Part shown: in pieces, positions 8,666 to 18,183 of the stretch
How positions within the stretch are numbered: the first letter of the stretch is position 1
How the letters are laid out: every line of letters begins with the position of its first letter
Assembly (NCBI GenBank): GCA_011033025.1
Contig: WFMF01000216.1
Location: forward strand, 222,577 to 286,576
Source: Beroe forskalii
Taxonomy: Eukaryota; Ctenophora; Nuda; Beroida; Beroidae
Direction: 5' to 3'
DNA length: 64,000 nt
Program-made: the position numbers and the translations under genes
The notes under the pieces: generated by a model
Databases searched by the model: none
Told to the model about the DNA's origin: nothing
What the model saw: only the letters and a program-made list of their open reading frames with translations

Positions 8666-10959
8666 GATACTTGGTAGCCATCACGCTGCTCTGGTATACC
8701 GCTTGCTGCTACATCCCGATAGGACGTCCCGTCAACCGCCCTCCTCTTCCGTCTGTCTACACCACCCGATTTCCTGAGAAGAACAGCATTCTTAATCAGG
8801 GACCCCAGCCTCGCCAATCCTCGCAAATTCAGGTGCAAGAAGTCCGGACGCTTGAATCTGTTCAGATCCCTCGACAGAGAACGGCTCAACAAGCCGTTCT
8901 CGTCGAGGAAATTCTGGAAGCCATCCACAAATGTCACACCAAAATTTGAGGGGATCAGTTCGCCAATAATCATTCTGTTAAAACAAACCCCCTTCCTATT
9001 CAGTTCCTCAAGTTTAGTGGGGAGGACTGGGCAGATGAAAATACGAGCTTTAGGGTTAATAGTCTGTATTAATGAGATTTTACTTGTTAAATTATTAAAA
9101 ACCCCACGTACATCCCCAGGTGATCTAACATTTTCTGATTTCAGGTCGTTGATGCCTACCATTAGGACCACGTTCGAGTAGCCGATGGTGTCACTCGCCT
9201 TGATGTCCTTGATGAGGGGCGCTCCAAACCGCCTACCTGGGAGAGCACGACCGAATGATTTCTTGGGGTCGTCCCCAAAGCTCAGCCCGGCGGTGTTGGA
9301 GTCTCCAATGATGCAGGTGGCTGCCCGGTTCCTCCAGCTGATGGACCGGAACGTGAGGCTGTACCGGACCCCTGCCCCCATGGAGCCCTGCTCGATCTCG
9401 TGCGCAAAAACTTCCTGACTCTTCCTTGTCATTGAGTACAGGGAGCAGTGCTTGGCAAGGTGCTCCTTGACGATTTCGCCACTCCTTTTGTCCGTGAACC
9501 TCAGACCACACTCACTCCCTAAGGAGATCGTGAAGATCTTTGATTCAGGATGGATTGTAGGCTCATCGTCTGAATGGCGGGGGAGGTGCCCGGCAGCCCC
9601 ATCGTACCTGTTCACAAGGCAGCTGTTAACCTTCGGCTCATCATCTGCACAGAGTTCGCTGTTAATTCTCTGTGCCAGAGAGTACACCTCAGGAGGGAAG
9701 GACGGGTTGCTCTCATTGGAGGCCGATGACCCAGTGTACCGGTACTGTTCCCCAAAATAGAGAACAGACCGGCCACTTTCAGCCCTGAACTCACTCTCCC
9801 GCTGGTCGAACAGAGAAGTGAGCTGGTTCGCTGCAGTCTCCGTGATGAAGTCATCTACAGAGGCGAAGACTGCAGCCTCACCATGGCTGACCTCCTCAGG
9901 CTGAGTAGGGGTGGTGCTACTGCTGGGAGGTGGGGATGGGTCAGGCGGTGCCCTAAGAGTCTCAAGCCTCTCTACTGCACTGGCAGCAGCAGAGGCTGCA
10001 CTGTTGGCTGCCAACGTGGCCTCAATGGCAGAGCTCTGCAGTGCGTCAACTGATGCCTTGAGGGTCTCCAGACCACTGGCGACATCAGGCTCCTCCTTGC
10101 AGATAATGTCTAGCCTCTCAGACACCTCTGCGATCATCCTGTCAAGGAACTCTGGTGATTGGTTCTCCTGCCCTGAGCAGTTGGGCTGGCTGACAAACTT
10201 GTCCAAGGTCTCCTGAAGGGACTGTACCTGCTTTTCGAGGCTCAGGACAGTGCTCTCGACCTTCTTGCTCCGACACTGCTCCTCCTTGAGAGCTTCCTCG
10301 TTGAACAACACATGCTTGAGCCTGAGGTCAACCTGATCAACCCTGTCTAGCTGTTCTGCAAGGGAGGTAAAGTTCACTTTGCTCAAGCCCCTGCAGAGTT
10401 CATCAACGGACTGGAGCTTCTGCACAGCAAGTTGTGTCTCAAGGGTGCTATGTGCCTGCTGCAGAGCAAGTGTGTTCTTGCACACCATACATGCTCCAGG
10501 CTCCCTGCTAAGTGTTGGAATAGGGGCAACATAGCAAAACGGGCACAAGTAGTCATGTAACTGGCTGATCACTGGTTTAGTCAGCCCCTTGAGACTCAAG
10601 CAATCAATGTGCCACCACTGGTGACACTTGCTGCAGTCTATCTTCCATGTTGCGGACTTACCCGTCTCCCCACAAGGACATCTGTCAAGGTCTCGATGCT
10701 CATGAGATAACATCTGAGGTGGCGTGGATAGGTCCAGCATAGCAGTCTCATCAGCTGGTGACTGTTCCAGTTCTGGTGCTGATGAGTCAGGGACAGATGC
10801 AGGCTGTGGCTGCTTCTTGGGAGGCGGCTGCCTCAGGTTGGAAGGGGCAGACAATCTGCTCTCAGGGGGGGCTGCAACCGGAGAGGAGGTGATGGGGATA
10901 GAGCCCCGCAGTCCAGACCTCTGTGGTTTGACTCCCTTGGGAAGCCTTGTCTGGCTCAT
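8662..10959 (-). CDS. LINE-A ORF1: PHD finger, coiled coil, AlkB-like dioxygenase, SGNH hydrolase
   Basis: An open frame of 765 codons. Residues 1-90 are Pro/Ser-rich. A PHD finger spans 94-142 (C94, C96, C109, C112, H117, C120, C139, C142). Residues about 165-335 are heptad-rich coiled coil with an Ala-rich end. Residues about 385-540 look like an AlkB-type 2-oxoglutarate/Fe(II) dioxygenase: iron ligands H462-x-D464 and H520, and the pair R532/R538 in RYSLTFR with the family spacing. Residues about 546-725 look like an SGNH hydrolase: GDS with S554, GIND with N604, and DFLH with D706 and H709. Esterase-type SGNH and PHD domains are known in ORF1 of CR1-like LINEs; an AlkB domain between them is less usual. 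All catalytic residues are kept and there is no stop, so the copy is recent or selected. It probably acts as a nucleic-acid-binding cofactor of retrotransposition. Its stop overlaps the start of the next ORF (ATGA). Confidence 0.85.
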   Translation of the reverse strand: MSQTRLPKGVKPQRSGLRGSIPITSSPVAAPPESRLSAPSNLRQPPPKKQPQPASVPDSSAPELEQSPADETAMLDLSTPPQMLSHEHRDLDRCPCGETGKSATWKIDCSKCHQWWHIDCLSLKGLTKPVISQLHDYLCPFCYVAPIPTLSREPGACMVCKNTLALQQAHSTLETQLAVQKLQSVDELCRGLSKVNFTSLAEQLDRVDQVDLRLKHVLFNEEALKEEQCRSKKVESTVLSLEKQVQSLQETLDKFVSQPNCSGQENQSPEFLDRMIAEVSERLDIICKEEPDVASGLETLKASVDALQSSAIEATLAANSAASAAASAVERLETLRAPPDPSPPPSSSTTPTQPEEVSHGEAAVFASVDDFITETAANQLTSLFDQRESEFRAESGRSVLYFGEQYRYTGSSASNESNPSFPPEVYSLAQRINSELCADDEPKVNSCLVNRYDGAAGHLPRHSDDEPTIHPESKIFTISLGSECGLRFTDKRSGEIVKEHLAKHCSLYSMTRKSQEVFAHEIEQGSMGAGVRYSLTFRSISWRNRAATCIIGDSNTAGLSFGDDPKKSFGRALPGRRFGAPLIKDIKASDTIGYSNVVLMVGINDLKSENVRSPGDVRGVFNNLTSKISLIQTINPKARIFICPVLPTKLEELNRKGVCFNRMIIGELIPSNFGVTFVDGFQNFLDENGLLSRSLSRDLNRFKRPDFLHLNLRGLARLGSLIKNAVLLRKSGGVDRRKRRAVDGTSYRDVAASGIPEQRDGYQVS

Positions 10960-11165
10960 TGCTCAGCTGACCCCAATATCCAACTAAACTCACCTTTCTT
11001 AATCCCAATTTTGGGTGGGATATCCCAATAAAGCTTGGTGCCTCCTGGCAAGGTAGGAGATCAGGAATCTGCAGGAAGTTAATGCTAACGCCGTAGCTGC
11101 CAGCGTTCGTACTTAGCCAAGGGTAAAAGGTGTTACTACTCCCCATAGGGGGTATCATTCATGCT
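10960..11165 (-). promoter_or_regulatory. Probable 5' UTR/internal promoter of LINE-A
   Basis: About 200 bp between the ORF1 start and the end of the neighbouring LINE. It has no reading frame. A full-length LINE would carry its internal promoter here. Assigned by position only. Confidence 0.4.
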
Positions 11166-11169
11166 CATT

Positions 11170-11400
11170 CTACCTTCTCAAATTTGACCATAACTTATTG
11201 CCATCATTACAGATTTCAGGGTTTCTTTCCAGGAGCATTAGAGCATTTTCAGTATGCTTTGTCCATGCAGTCCAATTTGTAGCCATCCAGTTGAATGTTT
11301 TTCTGGTTACCTGGCTTATAGGGCTTTTGATGTTTATGTTCTGTATGACTGGTAAGTGGCCTCGAATTGGAGCTCCAGTAAATAATTCAGTCTTTGTCAA
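11170..11400 (-). pseudogene. Inverted 5' piece of LINE-C: endonuclease end and linker
   Basis: 76 codons on the minus strand. GAPIRGHLPVIQNI corresponds to the last endonuclease motif (usually SDHLPV), followed by a tryptophan-rich linker (WMATNWTAWTKH). It would precede the reverse transcriptase in an intact element but is inverted here. Confidence 0.6.
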
Positions 11401-13457
11401 TCCACTGGGTTCCTAGTCAAGACACAAGCACTCTTAATAACGACATATCTAGCCAGGAAATCATCATGGCCATCAGTAAACAGCAAGTTGATGACAAGTG
11501 TACTGATTTGAGCAACATTCATCCCCTCATATTAAAGAATCTTACGCCAGGTGCAATTAAGATTATTGCACTAGTTTTCAATTGGGCCCTCAATCAACAA
11601 AAATGGTTATGGGATACATCATTGATAACATTCATAAGAAAGCAAAATAAAGCAACATACACAAAACCAGGATCCTATCGACCCCTGTCAATATCTTCTT
11701 ACTTTGGTAAGATTCTGGAAAGGATTCTTGATCAAAGATTGAGGACCTTCATGGAAGCCAAGGGAGAGTATGATGATGACCAAGAAGGTTTCAGGCAGGG
11801 CAGATCAACCACAAGATACCTGTTCAGAATGCTTGCCAATTTGACGGAAATAAAAAGACAAAAACTGGCTTGTATCATCCTTTTCATTGATTTTGAGAAA
11901 GCTTATGATTCAGTGCACCTTCCAACACTTATCATCAAGTTGAAAAACTATGGTATTGATGGAAGAATCCTCGGACTCTTACAGGATTTCTTGTTCAATC
12001 GCAAGATCAAGTTAAAGATTAACCAACACATTGGAAGTGGAAAGAATTGCTTGCTATTTGGGCTACCTCAAGGATCAGTATTAGCACCTTTCTTATTCAT
12101 TTTATATATTGCAGATATGGGGGATACTTTACCTCCGGATGTGAAAAAGTGGCTCACCTGTTTCAAGTTTGCTGATGATGGGACTCTACTTATTGCCCAC
12201 AACAGTATGCAAGAGTGTCATAGGCTTATGCAGGAACTCTGTAATGAGCTGACGAAATGGTGCATAAAAAATAGACTAGTTATAAACTGTGATGATAACA
12301 AAACTGAGGCAATCATACTAACCACTGACAATAGATCAGGTACACAAAACCCCGCAAAACTGGTCATTAACAACAAAACCATAAGATATGTCAAGAGTAC
12401 AAAAGTCTTGAGATTGTACATTGACAAGAACTTCGATTTTCATGCCCATGCAGAACAAAAGCTGAAAGAGTGCAGAAAAAAATGGGGTCTCCTCACTAAA
12501 TCCACCAACAGAAATCATGGATTGAATGTACATAGCTTAACCACATTACTGAAGACCATTGTACTCACAAAGATGCTATATGCTTCCCCCATTTGGATCC
12601 ATGGGCAAATGGGAGGATTCACATCTTTCTGGAACCAGATCGTGATGAAAGTGACTGGAGCTACATTGAACCCTCACAGGGCACTCACTGAGATTGCTCT
12701 TCACCTACCACCACTCCAAGTTCAAACTGAGGTTATAACAACCAAGTTTCTTTGCAAAGCCTTTACTAATGAAGATAACCTCACAGCAACATTGCTACAA
12801 ATAGAAGGATCGCTAGGCAAAGAGTTTCATGAACAGCTAACATCATTAAAAAGATTTATATTATGGAGAGATGAAGGTAAGCAATACAGGCGCATTCACA
12901 ATGTAGACCTCTGTGGAATCACTGATAAGAAAATGTTACATTATGACAAATCATTAATGGCTAGATATCAGCAAGATCTATGGCTACAAAGAGTAAAAAG
13001 GACATGTTCTATGGACAAGGAATCAGTAAATAATATTAATGCTGTTACTCTAATTGACCACATTGTTGACAATAACATATTGTTATCACAGGAAAATAGC
13101 ATATTCAACTATTGTACCACAAAAAAGGAAGACAGTTTCATGCTTGACTATATCCATGGAAACTCACTGATATTTGGCAATGGGAGGAAAAATGCATCAA
13201 AAGGTACAGAAAATTGCTTATTCTGTGGATATCCCCAAGACTCAGCTGAACATCAGCTATTTCATTGCTGCAAACTGAGGGACACCCAAGAAAATCCTCT
13301 GGCTTCAGTAGATGACAAATCAGTGTACCTTATGAAAATTCTAGCACCATGTACTAACAATGCTCTATGCCAAAATATTTTCATAAACAGAATACGAACT
13401 ATCATTGCTGAACAGGAAAAATTGCCAAAAATTCAGAATCATGGAGTGAGTGCCTAA
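11394..13457 (+). CDS. LINE-C reverse transcriptase (687 aa, 5'-truncated ORF2)
   Basis: An uninterrupted frame. Motifs in order: SYRPLSISSYFGKILERIL (finger), EGFRQGRSTTRY, FIDFEKAYDSV (motif A, catalytic D166), GLPQGSVLAP (motif B, 223-232) and FADD (motif C, 259-262). The usual LG in the following TKVLGL motif reads VLR here. The thumb and a long C-terminal region follow, with a zinc-knuckle-like set (CLFCGYPQDSAEHQLFHC) near residue 630. No RNase H motif is seen. Upstream codons to about 11401 belong to the inversion junction, so the ATG at 11394 is not a natural start. The frame is intact, but without endonuclease in cis the copy cannot be autonomous. Confidence 0.85.
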   Translation: MSIHWVPSQDTSTLNNDISSQEIIMAISKQQVDDKCTDLSNIHPLILKNLTPGAIKIIALVFNWALNQQKWLWDTSLITFIRKQNKATYTKPGSYRPLSISSYFGKILERILDQRLRTFMEAKGEYDDDQEGFRQGRSTTRYLFRMLANLTEIKRQKLACIILFIDFEKAYDSVHLPTLIIKLKNYGIDGRILGLLQDFLFNRKIKLKINQHIGSGKNCLLFGLPQGSVLAPFLFILYIADMGDTLPPDVKKWLTCFKFADDGTLLIAHNSMQECHRLMQELCNELTKWCIKNRLVINCDDNKTEAIILTTDNRSGTQNPAKLVINNKTIRYVKSTKVLRLYIDKNFDFHAHAEQKLKECRKKWGLLTKSTNRNHGLNVHSLTTLLKTIVLTKMLYASPIWIHGQMGGFTSFWNQIVMKVTGATLNPHRALTEIALHLPPLQVQTEVITTKFLCKAFTNEDNLTATLLQIEGSLGKEFHEQLTSLKRFILWRDEGKQYRRIHNVDLCGITDKKMLHYDKSLMARYQQDLWLQRVKRTCSMDKESVNNINAVTLIDHIVDNNILLSQENSIFNYCTTKKEDSFMLDYIHGNSLIFGNGRKNASKGTENCLFCGYPQDSAEHQLFHCCKLRDTQENPLASVDDKSVYLMKILAPCTNNALCQNIFINRIRTIIAEQEKLPKIQNHGVSA

Positions 13458-13945
13458 TATGTAGCTGGTAAATTATTTGGAATTATCTAAGACTGTTGAA
13501 AGAGTCCTGTTGTCACTAAAGGTTGTTTCAAAGACTGTTCTGAAAGAATATTTCAAAGGCTGTTTCTGAAAGATTGTTTCAAAGATATCTAAAAAGACTT
13601 GAAGTGAAAAGACTGGATCTTCTAACCCATCATATCAGTTAATGGACTCATGTTTTTATTTTATAATCTGTTTTGTACTGGCTGGTAATGCGGCAGGAGT
13701 TGGGCACCTCCTAAAACAACTGCATCCTGCGAAATAACTGACTGGGGCTTTTAGGATCTGTTAGTTTTATGTTTTCCCTATAGTCCTATGCCGCTCCATG
13801 CAATTCAATTTGCTAAATTTTTATTGTATTAAAAGCTGTTGATGATATTGGCCATATAAAAGTATTGTAGGATGGTGGCCCCAGTCAGACCATGATAATG
13901 ACAGTGACCTAATAAATTGTGTTCAAGGACAAGAGTTTTTATTTA
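13458..13945 (+). other. LINE-C 3' UTR
   Basis: Non-coding. It contains a stable hairpin region at about 13690-13735 (GGAGTTGGGCACCTCC, then GCATCCTGC) that recurs in reverse orientation at about 32640-32690. Such 3' hairpins are often bound by the LINE reverse transcriptase. A possible polyadenylation signal AATAAA lies at about 13910. Confidence 0.55.
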
Positions 13946-13959
13946 ACAGTTTGTTGTGC

Positions 13960-14640
13960 CTACATTAAGATGTTGATAACGTATACTTCCTGTTGTATGT
14001 TATTTTGATTTAATAATGATAATAGCTTTGACAGGATGGGTCCTTCTGCCAGTACTAAGTCAATGACACTACCACCTTTGTCACAGATAAATGTAAGGTC
14101 AAATGGTGAGCAGATTGCTAGTTGTTCCTCATCAAGGAACTTGGCGAGGACTTGCCCTCTATCATTAACAACATGGTCCCCCCATTCCTGGTTTCTGGCA
14201 TTGAAATCCCCATATATGATGATGGAGTCAAAGTGGTGCTTCTTTCTGTATTCTCGGGCTGTATTTATGTGGTTGATAAGTTTTTTCAGGCCATCACTTT
14301 TATCAGAAGCAGGGGATGTATAGACTGACCCAATAATGATTCTCTTTCCATGAAGCTTTATTTGACACCAAACACTATCCACATTGCTATCTTCAAGTTC
14401 CTCAATTTTTTCCGGGATCAAACACTGGTCTAGCACTAAAGCTACACCTTTAAGAGCCTTGTCAGAGCAGGATAGGTTGTTTTGGAAAATATGCATGTTT
14501 TCAAAAAGGTTAGTTGAAGGATCCCATTTTCCAACTTCTTGAATAGCTACCCCTGATAGAGCATTGTCGCTTATATATTTATTCAAAGCGATTTCAGAAT
14601 GTGATGACATTTTAGAGATGTTTATTTGGGCTATAAACAT
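13960..14640 (-). pseudogene. LINE-B ORF2: endonuclease, 3'-truncated
   Basis: 226 codons with AIQEVGKW (catalytic Glu region), YGDFNARNQEWG and SVIDLVLA. The final DH motif is missing because homology ends near 14030. The last residues are translated from unrelated sequence. The start at 14640 (MFIAQINISK) fits the start of endonuclease domains in LINE ORF2. Confidence 0.75.
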
Positions 14641-14724
14641 GATGAAGGAAGTGGATTAAGACTTGAAGACTTAAGTTTGTGTTGGGAATATGAGTACTAG
14701 TTTACTGTTTTCCAAATAGCTTCT

Positions 14725-14820
14725 CTAACTTTTTGGTATGTGTGTTACTGCCTTTCTCTCTTGGGTACTAGCTACTTTGCCGTAAGGCTTGTCTAGGGCT
14801 CTGCTTGCTTTGTAGTAATC
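14725..14820 (-). pseudogene. LINE-B ORF1b: C-terminal tail
   Basis: A 31-codon frame beginning DYYKASRALDKPYG and ending in a stop about 85 bp before the endonuclease start. Position and composition fit the basic end of a zinc-knuckle ORF1, cut off from its main part (15551) by the inserted segment 14830-15545. Confidence 0.45.
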
Positions 14821-14829
14821 CAAAAGTCC

Positions 14830-15545
14830 AAGAAGGGTTGACAGTAACTTTGAGTTTGGATGACAAAGGAAAACGACAGTACAGGTTTTAGAAAGTAATT
14901 AAGTAGAAGTATATCTGACAATATTATCACGTAACAGATATAAGATAAAAACACGAATCTCGAAATCACGAAATCTCTCAAATACGAATCGAATCTCTCA
15001 AATGAGCGATTGCTCGCCCTTATATACTACTCCGGAACCCCATCATGGGGCCCGATTATGGGGCCCCAACATAGGGTTCCAGAACCCCAACATAGGGATG
15101 AAACGCCCGATCATGGGGCCCGATCATAGGGCCCGAACATAGGGTCCGATCATGGGGCCCGATCATGGGGTCCGATCATAGGGTCCAATCGTAGCTATAG
15201 GGTCCGATCATGGGGTCCGATGATTGGGTCCGATCATGGGGTCCGATCATAGGGTCCAATCATAGCTTTAGGGTCCGATCATAGGGTCCGATCTTGGGGC
15301 CCGAATCCGGGATCCCAGATTCTGGCCACATGATACTTTTCTAATTTAAACTTCTAGCTCATTTCATATTTCAGTAAGAGTATAGTTACGTTTTATATAA
15401 AGTCTACATAATGACCGTATCATGTTGCCATGTAATTTATACCACAATATTGATCCCTGGGATAATGATTAAAATATCTGTACAAAAAACGTCACAAACT
15501 ATAAACAATGTTGGGATGTTATCTAGGGATATAAACCCGAGATAT
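14830..15545. other. Inserted segment with a GGGTCCGATCAT minisatellite
   Basis: This segment separates the zinc-knuckle part of LINE-B ORF1b from its tail. From about 15040 to 15310 it is a degenerate 13-bp tandem array (GGGTCCGATCATA and GGGCCCGATCATG variants, about 18 copies). The remainder is AT-rich with no gene. Confidence 0.6.
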
Positions 15546-15550
15546 CATCC

Positions 15551-16855
15551 CTAACATGTGCTGCACTCACGGCTTGTGGCATAATGCTGGTTTGAGTTGC
15601 AATTTGAACATTTTTTATCCAGCATGTGACATTCATCTGGGCTGTGGTTTCCAGCACAAAGCGGACATGTTGGGTGTTCTTGTTTGCAAAGTCTTGCTAT
15701 GTGACCAAACTTATAACAGTTATAGCATTGTATGATTCTCTGTCTCGGCCTGAACTTTTCAACTCTTGTTAATTTCCTGTTGTTTATCCTGATTCCTTCT
15801 TTGATACAGATGTCCACATCACACAGTTTCTCCAGGTCAATCTTAATGGTGGTAAGAAGTGTACCATCCTTTTTTATAAACCGTGTTGCCTTAACATCAG
15901 TTTTGCTGACCCCATGTGGAAGAGCATTTTCAATTTCAGATGTGCTGATTTCTGTGGGTACATCTTTCACAATGATGGCTTTGTTGAGATCATTCAAAAT
16001 AGAACATCTAGTACTATTTGTGGGAGTATCTGAGCATGTAAAGAATGATTTATCCCAGTTATTTGATATTTGTCTGGCAATATCCTCTGATTCTACCTCA
16101 ATGAATATAGATCCTCCTTTAGATAGGAATGCAGTATTGATTTGAATATCTTTGAAGTATTTATTGAAATTTGACCGGATGGAACTACTGTTGACCACCA
16201 TGTGTCTGTCTTTGGTTATGATGATGGTCTTCTTTGGGTCCACATTTGTCTTCTGTGGTTGATACTTAACTGATGATCCTTCATACTGTTGAGTCCTTAC
16301 TTTTTCACTGTAAAGAGGTGTTGTTGTTGCTGATGATGTATATTGTGATTGTTTTTCAGTAAGACCAGTAGTTGTTGCTTCTATATTTAATAAGAGGACA
16401 TTGTTGTCAGTTGCTATTTTATTTGTTTCATTGATTTTGTTGTTCATGTTTTTGATTAAGTCTATTTGGCTTGCAGCATGATCTTTCTTTTCAGGGCCTT
16501 TTTCAAGTTTTGAAAGCTGCTTATCAAATTTGATCAGATTGAAGGTGAATTTTTCTGAGATTTCACTTATATTTTTCACAAGGTTTTGATTTCTTTGTTC
16601 AAGATCTGCAATTCTTTCAGCTGATGCTTCTATATTTCTGTCCATGTTTTCAATGAGTGGCATGAACTCCCCTGAGTTTGTGTTCAATTTGGACTGGCTG
16701 CAGCTTCTTAGTGAGATCTGATTGTCAGTGCCATAAACCTCTGCAACATGTCTCTCATATGTTATATTGGGTGTGATGCTTTTCTCTGTATGATTGGGCA
16801 TTACCTTGGTCTGTAACGAAAATTCCTCCTGTGCCACTGTATTTTCTTGTGTCAA
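15551..16855 (-). pseudogene. LINE-B ORF1b: gag-like protein with three zinc knuckles
   Basis: 434 open codons. Residues about 60-160 are heptad-rich coiled coil; residues about 210-370 look like a nucleic-acid-binding core. Three knuckles lie at the end: C377-x2-C-x4-H-x4-C390, C397-x2-C-x3-H-x4-C409 and a third Cys/His set at 416-431. It would coat LINE RNA. The frame is cut just after the third knuckle by the inserted minisatellite segment. It starts 28 bp after the end of the preceding ORF on the same strand. Confidence 0.8.
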
Positions 16856-16882
16856 TGAGTCTGAACCAATGGCGTTTGCAAT

Positions 16883-18183
16883 TCATTTCATGAGTGACTC
16901 AAGGGAAAGATCTACACATTCATTGCAAAACCATTTGTGATTTACAAGCTTGTCTTTGGCAATTGAAATATATGAAAGGGGATTGCTTTTCCTGTTTGTT
17001 TTTGGATATAGCATGATTGATGGACAGCCCTGCTGCATATAAAGCAATGCAGTTTTTGCTCTTCTAGGAGAGGAATTTTGCATGATGGGCAGTAGCTTTC
17101 TGATGGGATTTGGTGATTTTGTGTTATCTTGCTTATGTCTTCACCAATATCTTGATTAAGATCAATTCTAAGGTTTGCAGCTGAATCCTTATTTGGTGTT
17201 GAGGAGGTCACTGGATTTGACTTGACTGCATCTATGCTTACATCATGAAGAGTTTCCCCTGCACTGGTGAGCAGAGAAATTTGTGCTGATCCTATACTGG
17301 GCAATGACCTCTCTTCTGGAGGTAGGCTGGTTGATGGCTCAATTTCATGCTGAGAGTATGAGTTTACAGTCACTTGGTTATTTATGAAAAGTGACTGTAG
17401 TGTTGTTGTGCTGTGACTGCTGTCTGAGCAGTTAATAATAAGACCTGTGTCTTTCTTGTCATGTTTTGAATCCCTTTCATACATGAGTTTCTGGCTTTGG
17501 GTAGATTCCGGGATCATATCTTCCCCTCCAAAATCTGAAGAAGCTCTATGAGAAATAGGGGCTATTGAATCTGTTTTGTCAGTTCTTTCTTGCTTTTCAG
17601 GTCTACAAATCATGGCAGGATTTGTCAAACTTTCCCCGCAGATAGTCTGATAGTGCCTTCCTTTAATAATGCCACTTACATCAACCTCATTTGTGGGTGC
17701 ATCCATATTCACTGATGACTTGGGGGTGGCCCTTTCAACAGTCTTAATGATTGCCTTGGTGCTTTCCCTCAGCACAACCAGAGAAGCCTCCTTTATAATA
17801 AGAAGCAGTATATATTTTATCCAATTGTGCTGTAAAACATATAATTGAATTGAATTGAATTGAATTGCATGTAGTCTAGTTTCATTTTCAAAATCTGAAT
17901 GATTATCTGGTCCCCTATGTTCTAAGCATTTGGAGCTGTGTTTTCCAGGGATAACTTGTTTATCCCAGTCTTCCATCAACACTGAGTCTGAGAAGGTTCT
18001 TGTCTTTGAAGGGACATCTAGCTTATCATTCCCTATCTTCTCCTCAAGAATCTTGCCCCTAGATAATTTCTTTGAGCAGAAAAGAGTCCTGTAACAAGAA
18101 ATCATCTTCTGCTCTTCTGTATCTGATGTAACACTCCAGTCACAGAGATTTAGAGGGTCATCAAGTGCAAATCCAATTGTCAA
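16883..18183 (-). pseudogene. LINE-B ORF1a, C-terminal half: low-complexity region and PHD finger (frameshifted)
   Basis: 413 codons (18183-16942), with the continuation in another frame to 16883. The last part holds CPSC, CFIC and HQSC of a PHD finger. The final pair (WFCNEC) appears only in the overlapping frame 17083-16883, so one frameshift near 16985 splits the finger. A 140-bp element with an AATTG tail has inserted at about 17730-17871 without breaking the frame. Upstream is Ser/Thr-rich and unrecognised. Confidence 0.65.
17730..17871 (+). mobile_element. Short (AATTG)n-tailed retroelement, copy 1
   Basis: Shares the words CCCTCAGCACAAC, GAAGC-CTC and ATTGTGCTGTAAAA with copies at 20690-20815 and 43892-44046. 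It ends in ATTGAATTGAATTGAATTG. A microsatellite tail of this kind is typical of the 3' ends of some LINEs and their SINEs. Confidence 0.65.

Larger units (their letters stand above)
2781..11165 (-). mobile_element. LINE-A: non-LTR retrotransposon with PHD/AlkB/SGNH ORF1, broken
   Basis: Read on the minus strand the element runs: 5' UTR (about 11165-10960), ORF1 (10959-8662), start of ORF2 with a zinc finger (8665-8417), a short ORF (8191-7925), endonuclease (6772-5984) and the linker before the reverse transcriptase (3486-2781). The reverse transcriptase itself is absent: homology ends at about 2781. A foldback transposon (3480-5981) splits ORF2, and a segment of about 1 kb with a tRNA-like SINE lies between 6.84 and 7.82 kb. 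A stretch of about 90 bp at the start of the endonuclease part is present twice (6752-6840 and 7821-7912), which suggests two copies or a duplication. The higher GC content of ORF1 stands out from the AT-rich surroundings. The CR1/Jockey-like assignment rests on ORF1 type and APE-type endonuclease only. Confidence 0.8.
11170..13945 (+). mobile_element. LINE-C copy with 5' inversion (twin priming)
   Basis: The plus strand codes the reverse transcriptase and 3' UTR (about 11401-13940). The first 230 bp (11170-11400) code the end of the endonuclease and linker of the same ORF type, but on the minus strand. This head-to-head order with loss of the rest of the 5' end is the classic product of twin priming during target-primed reverse transcription. 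An AATAAA at about 13910 lies near the 3' end. The copy abuts the 5' end of LINE-A on one side and the truncated endonuclease of LINE-B on the other. Confidence 0.7.

Noticed and set aside
8671-10987. Plus-strand frames opposite LINE-A ORF1
   Set aside because: Shadows of the GC-rich minus-strand ORF1.
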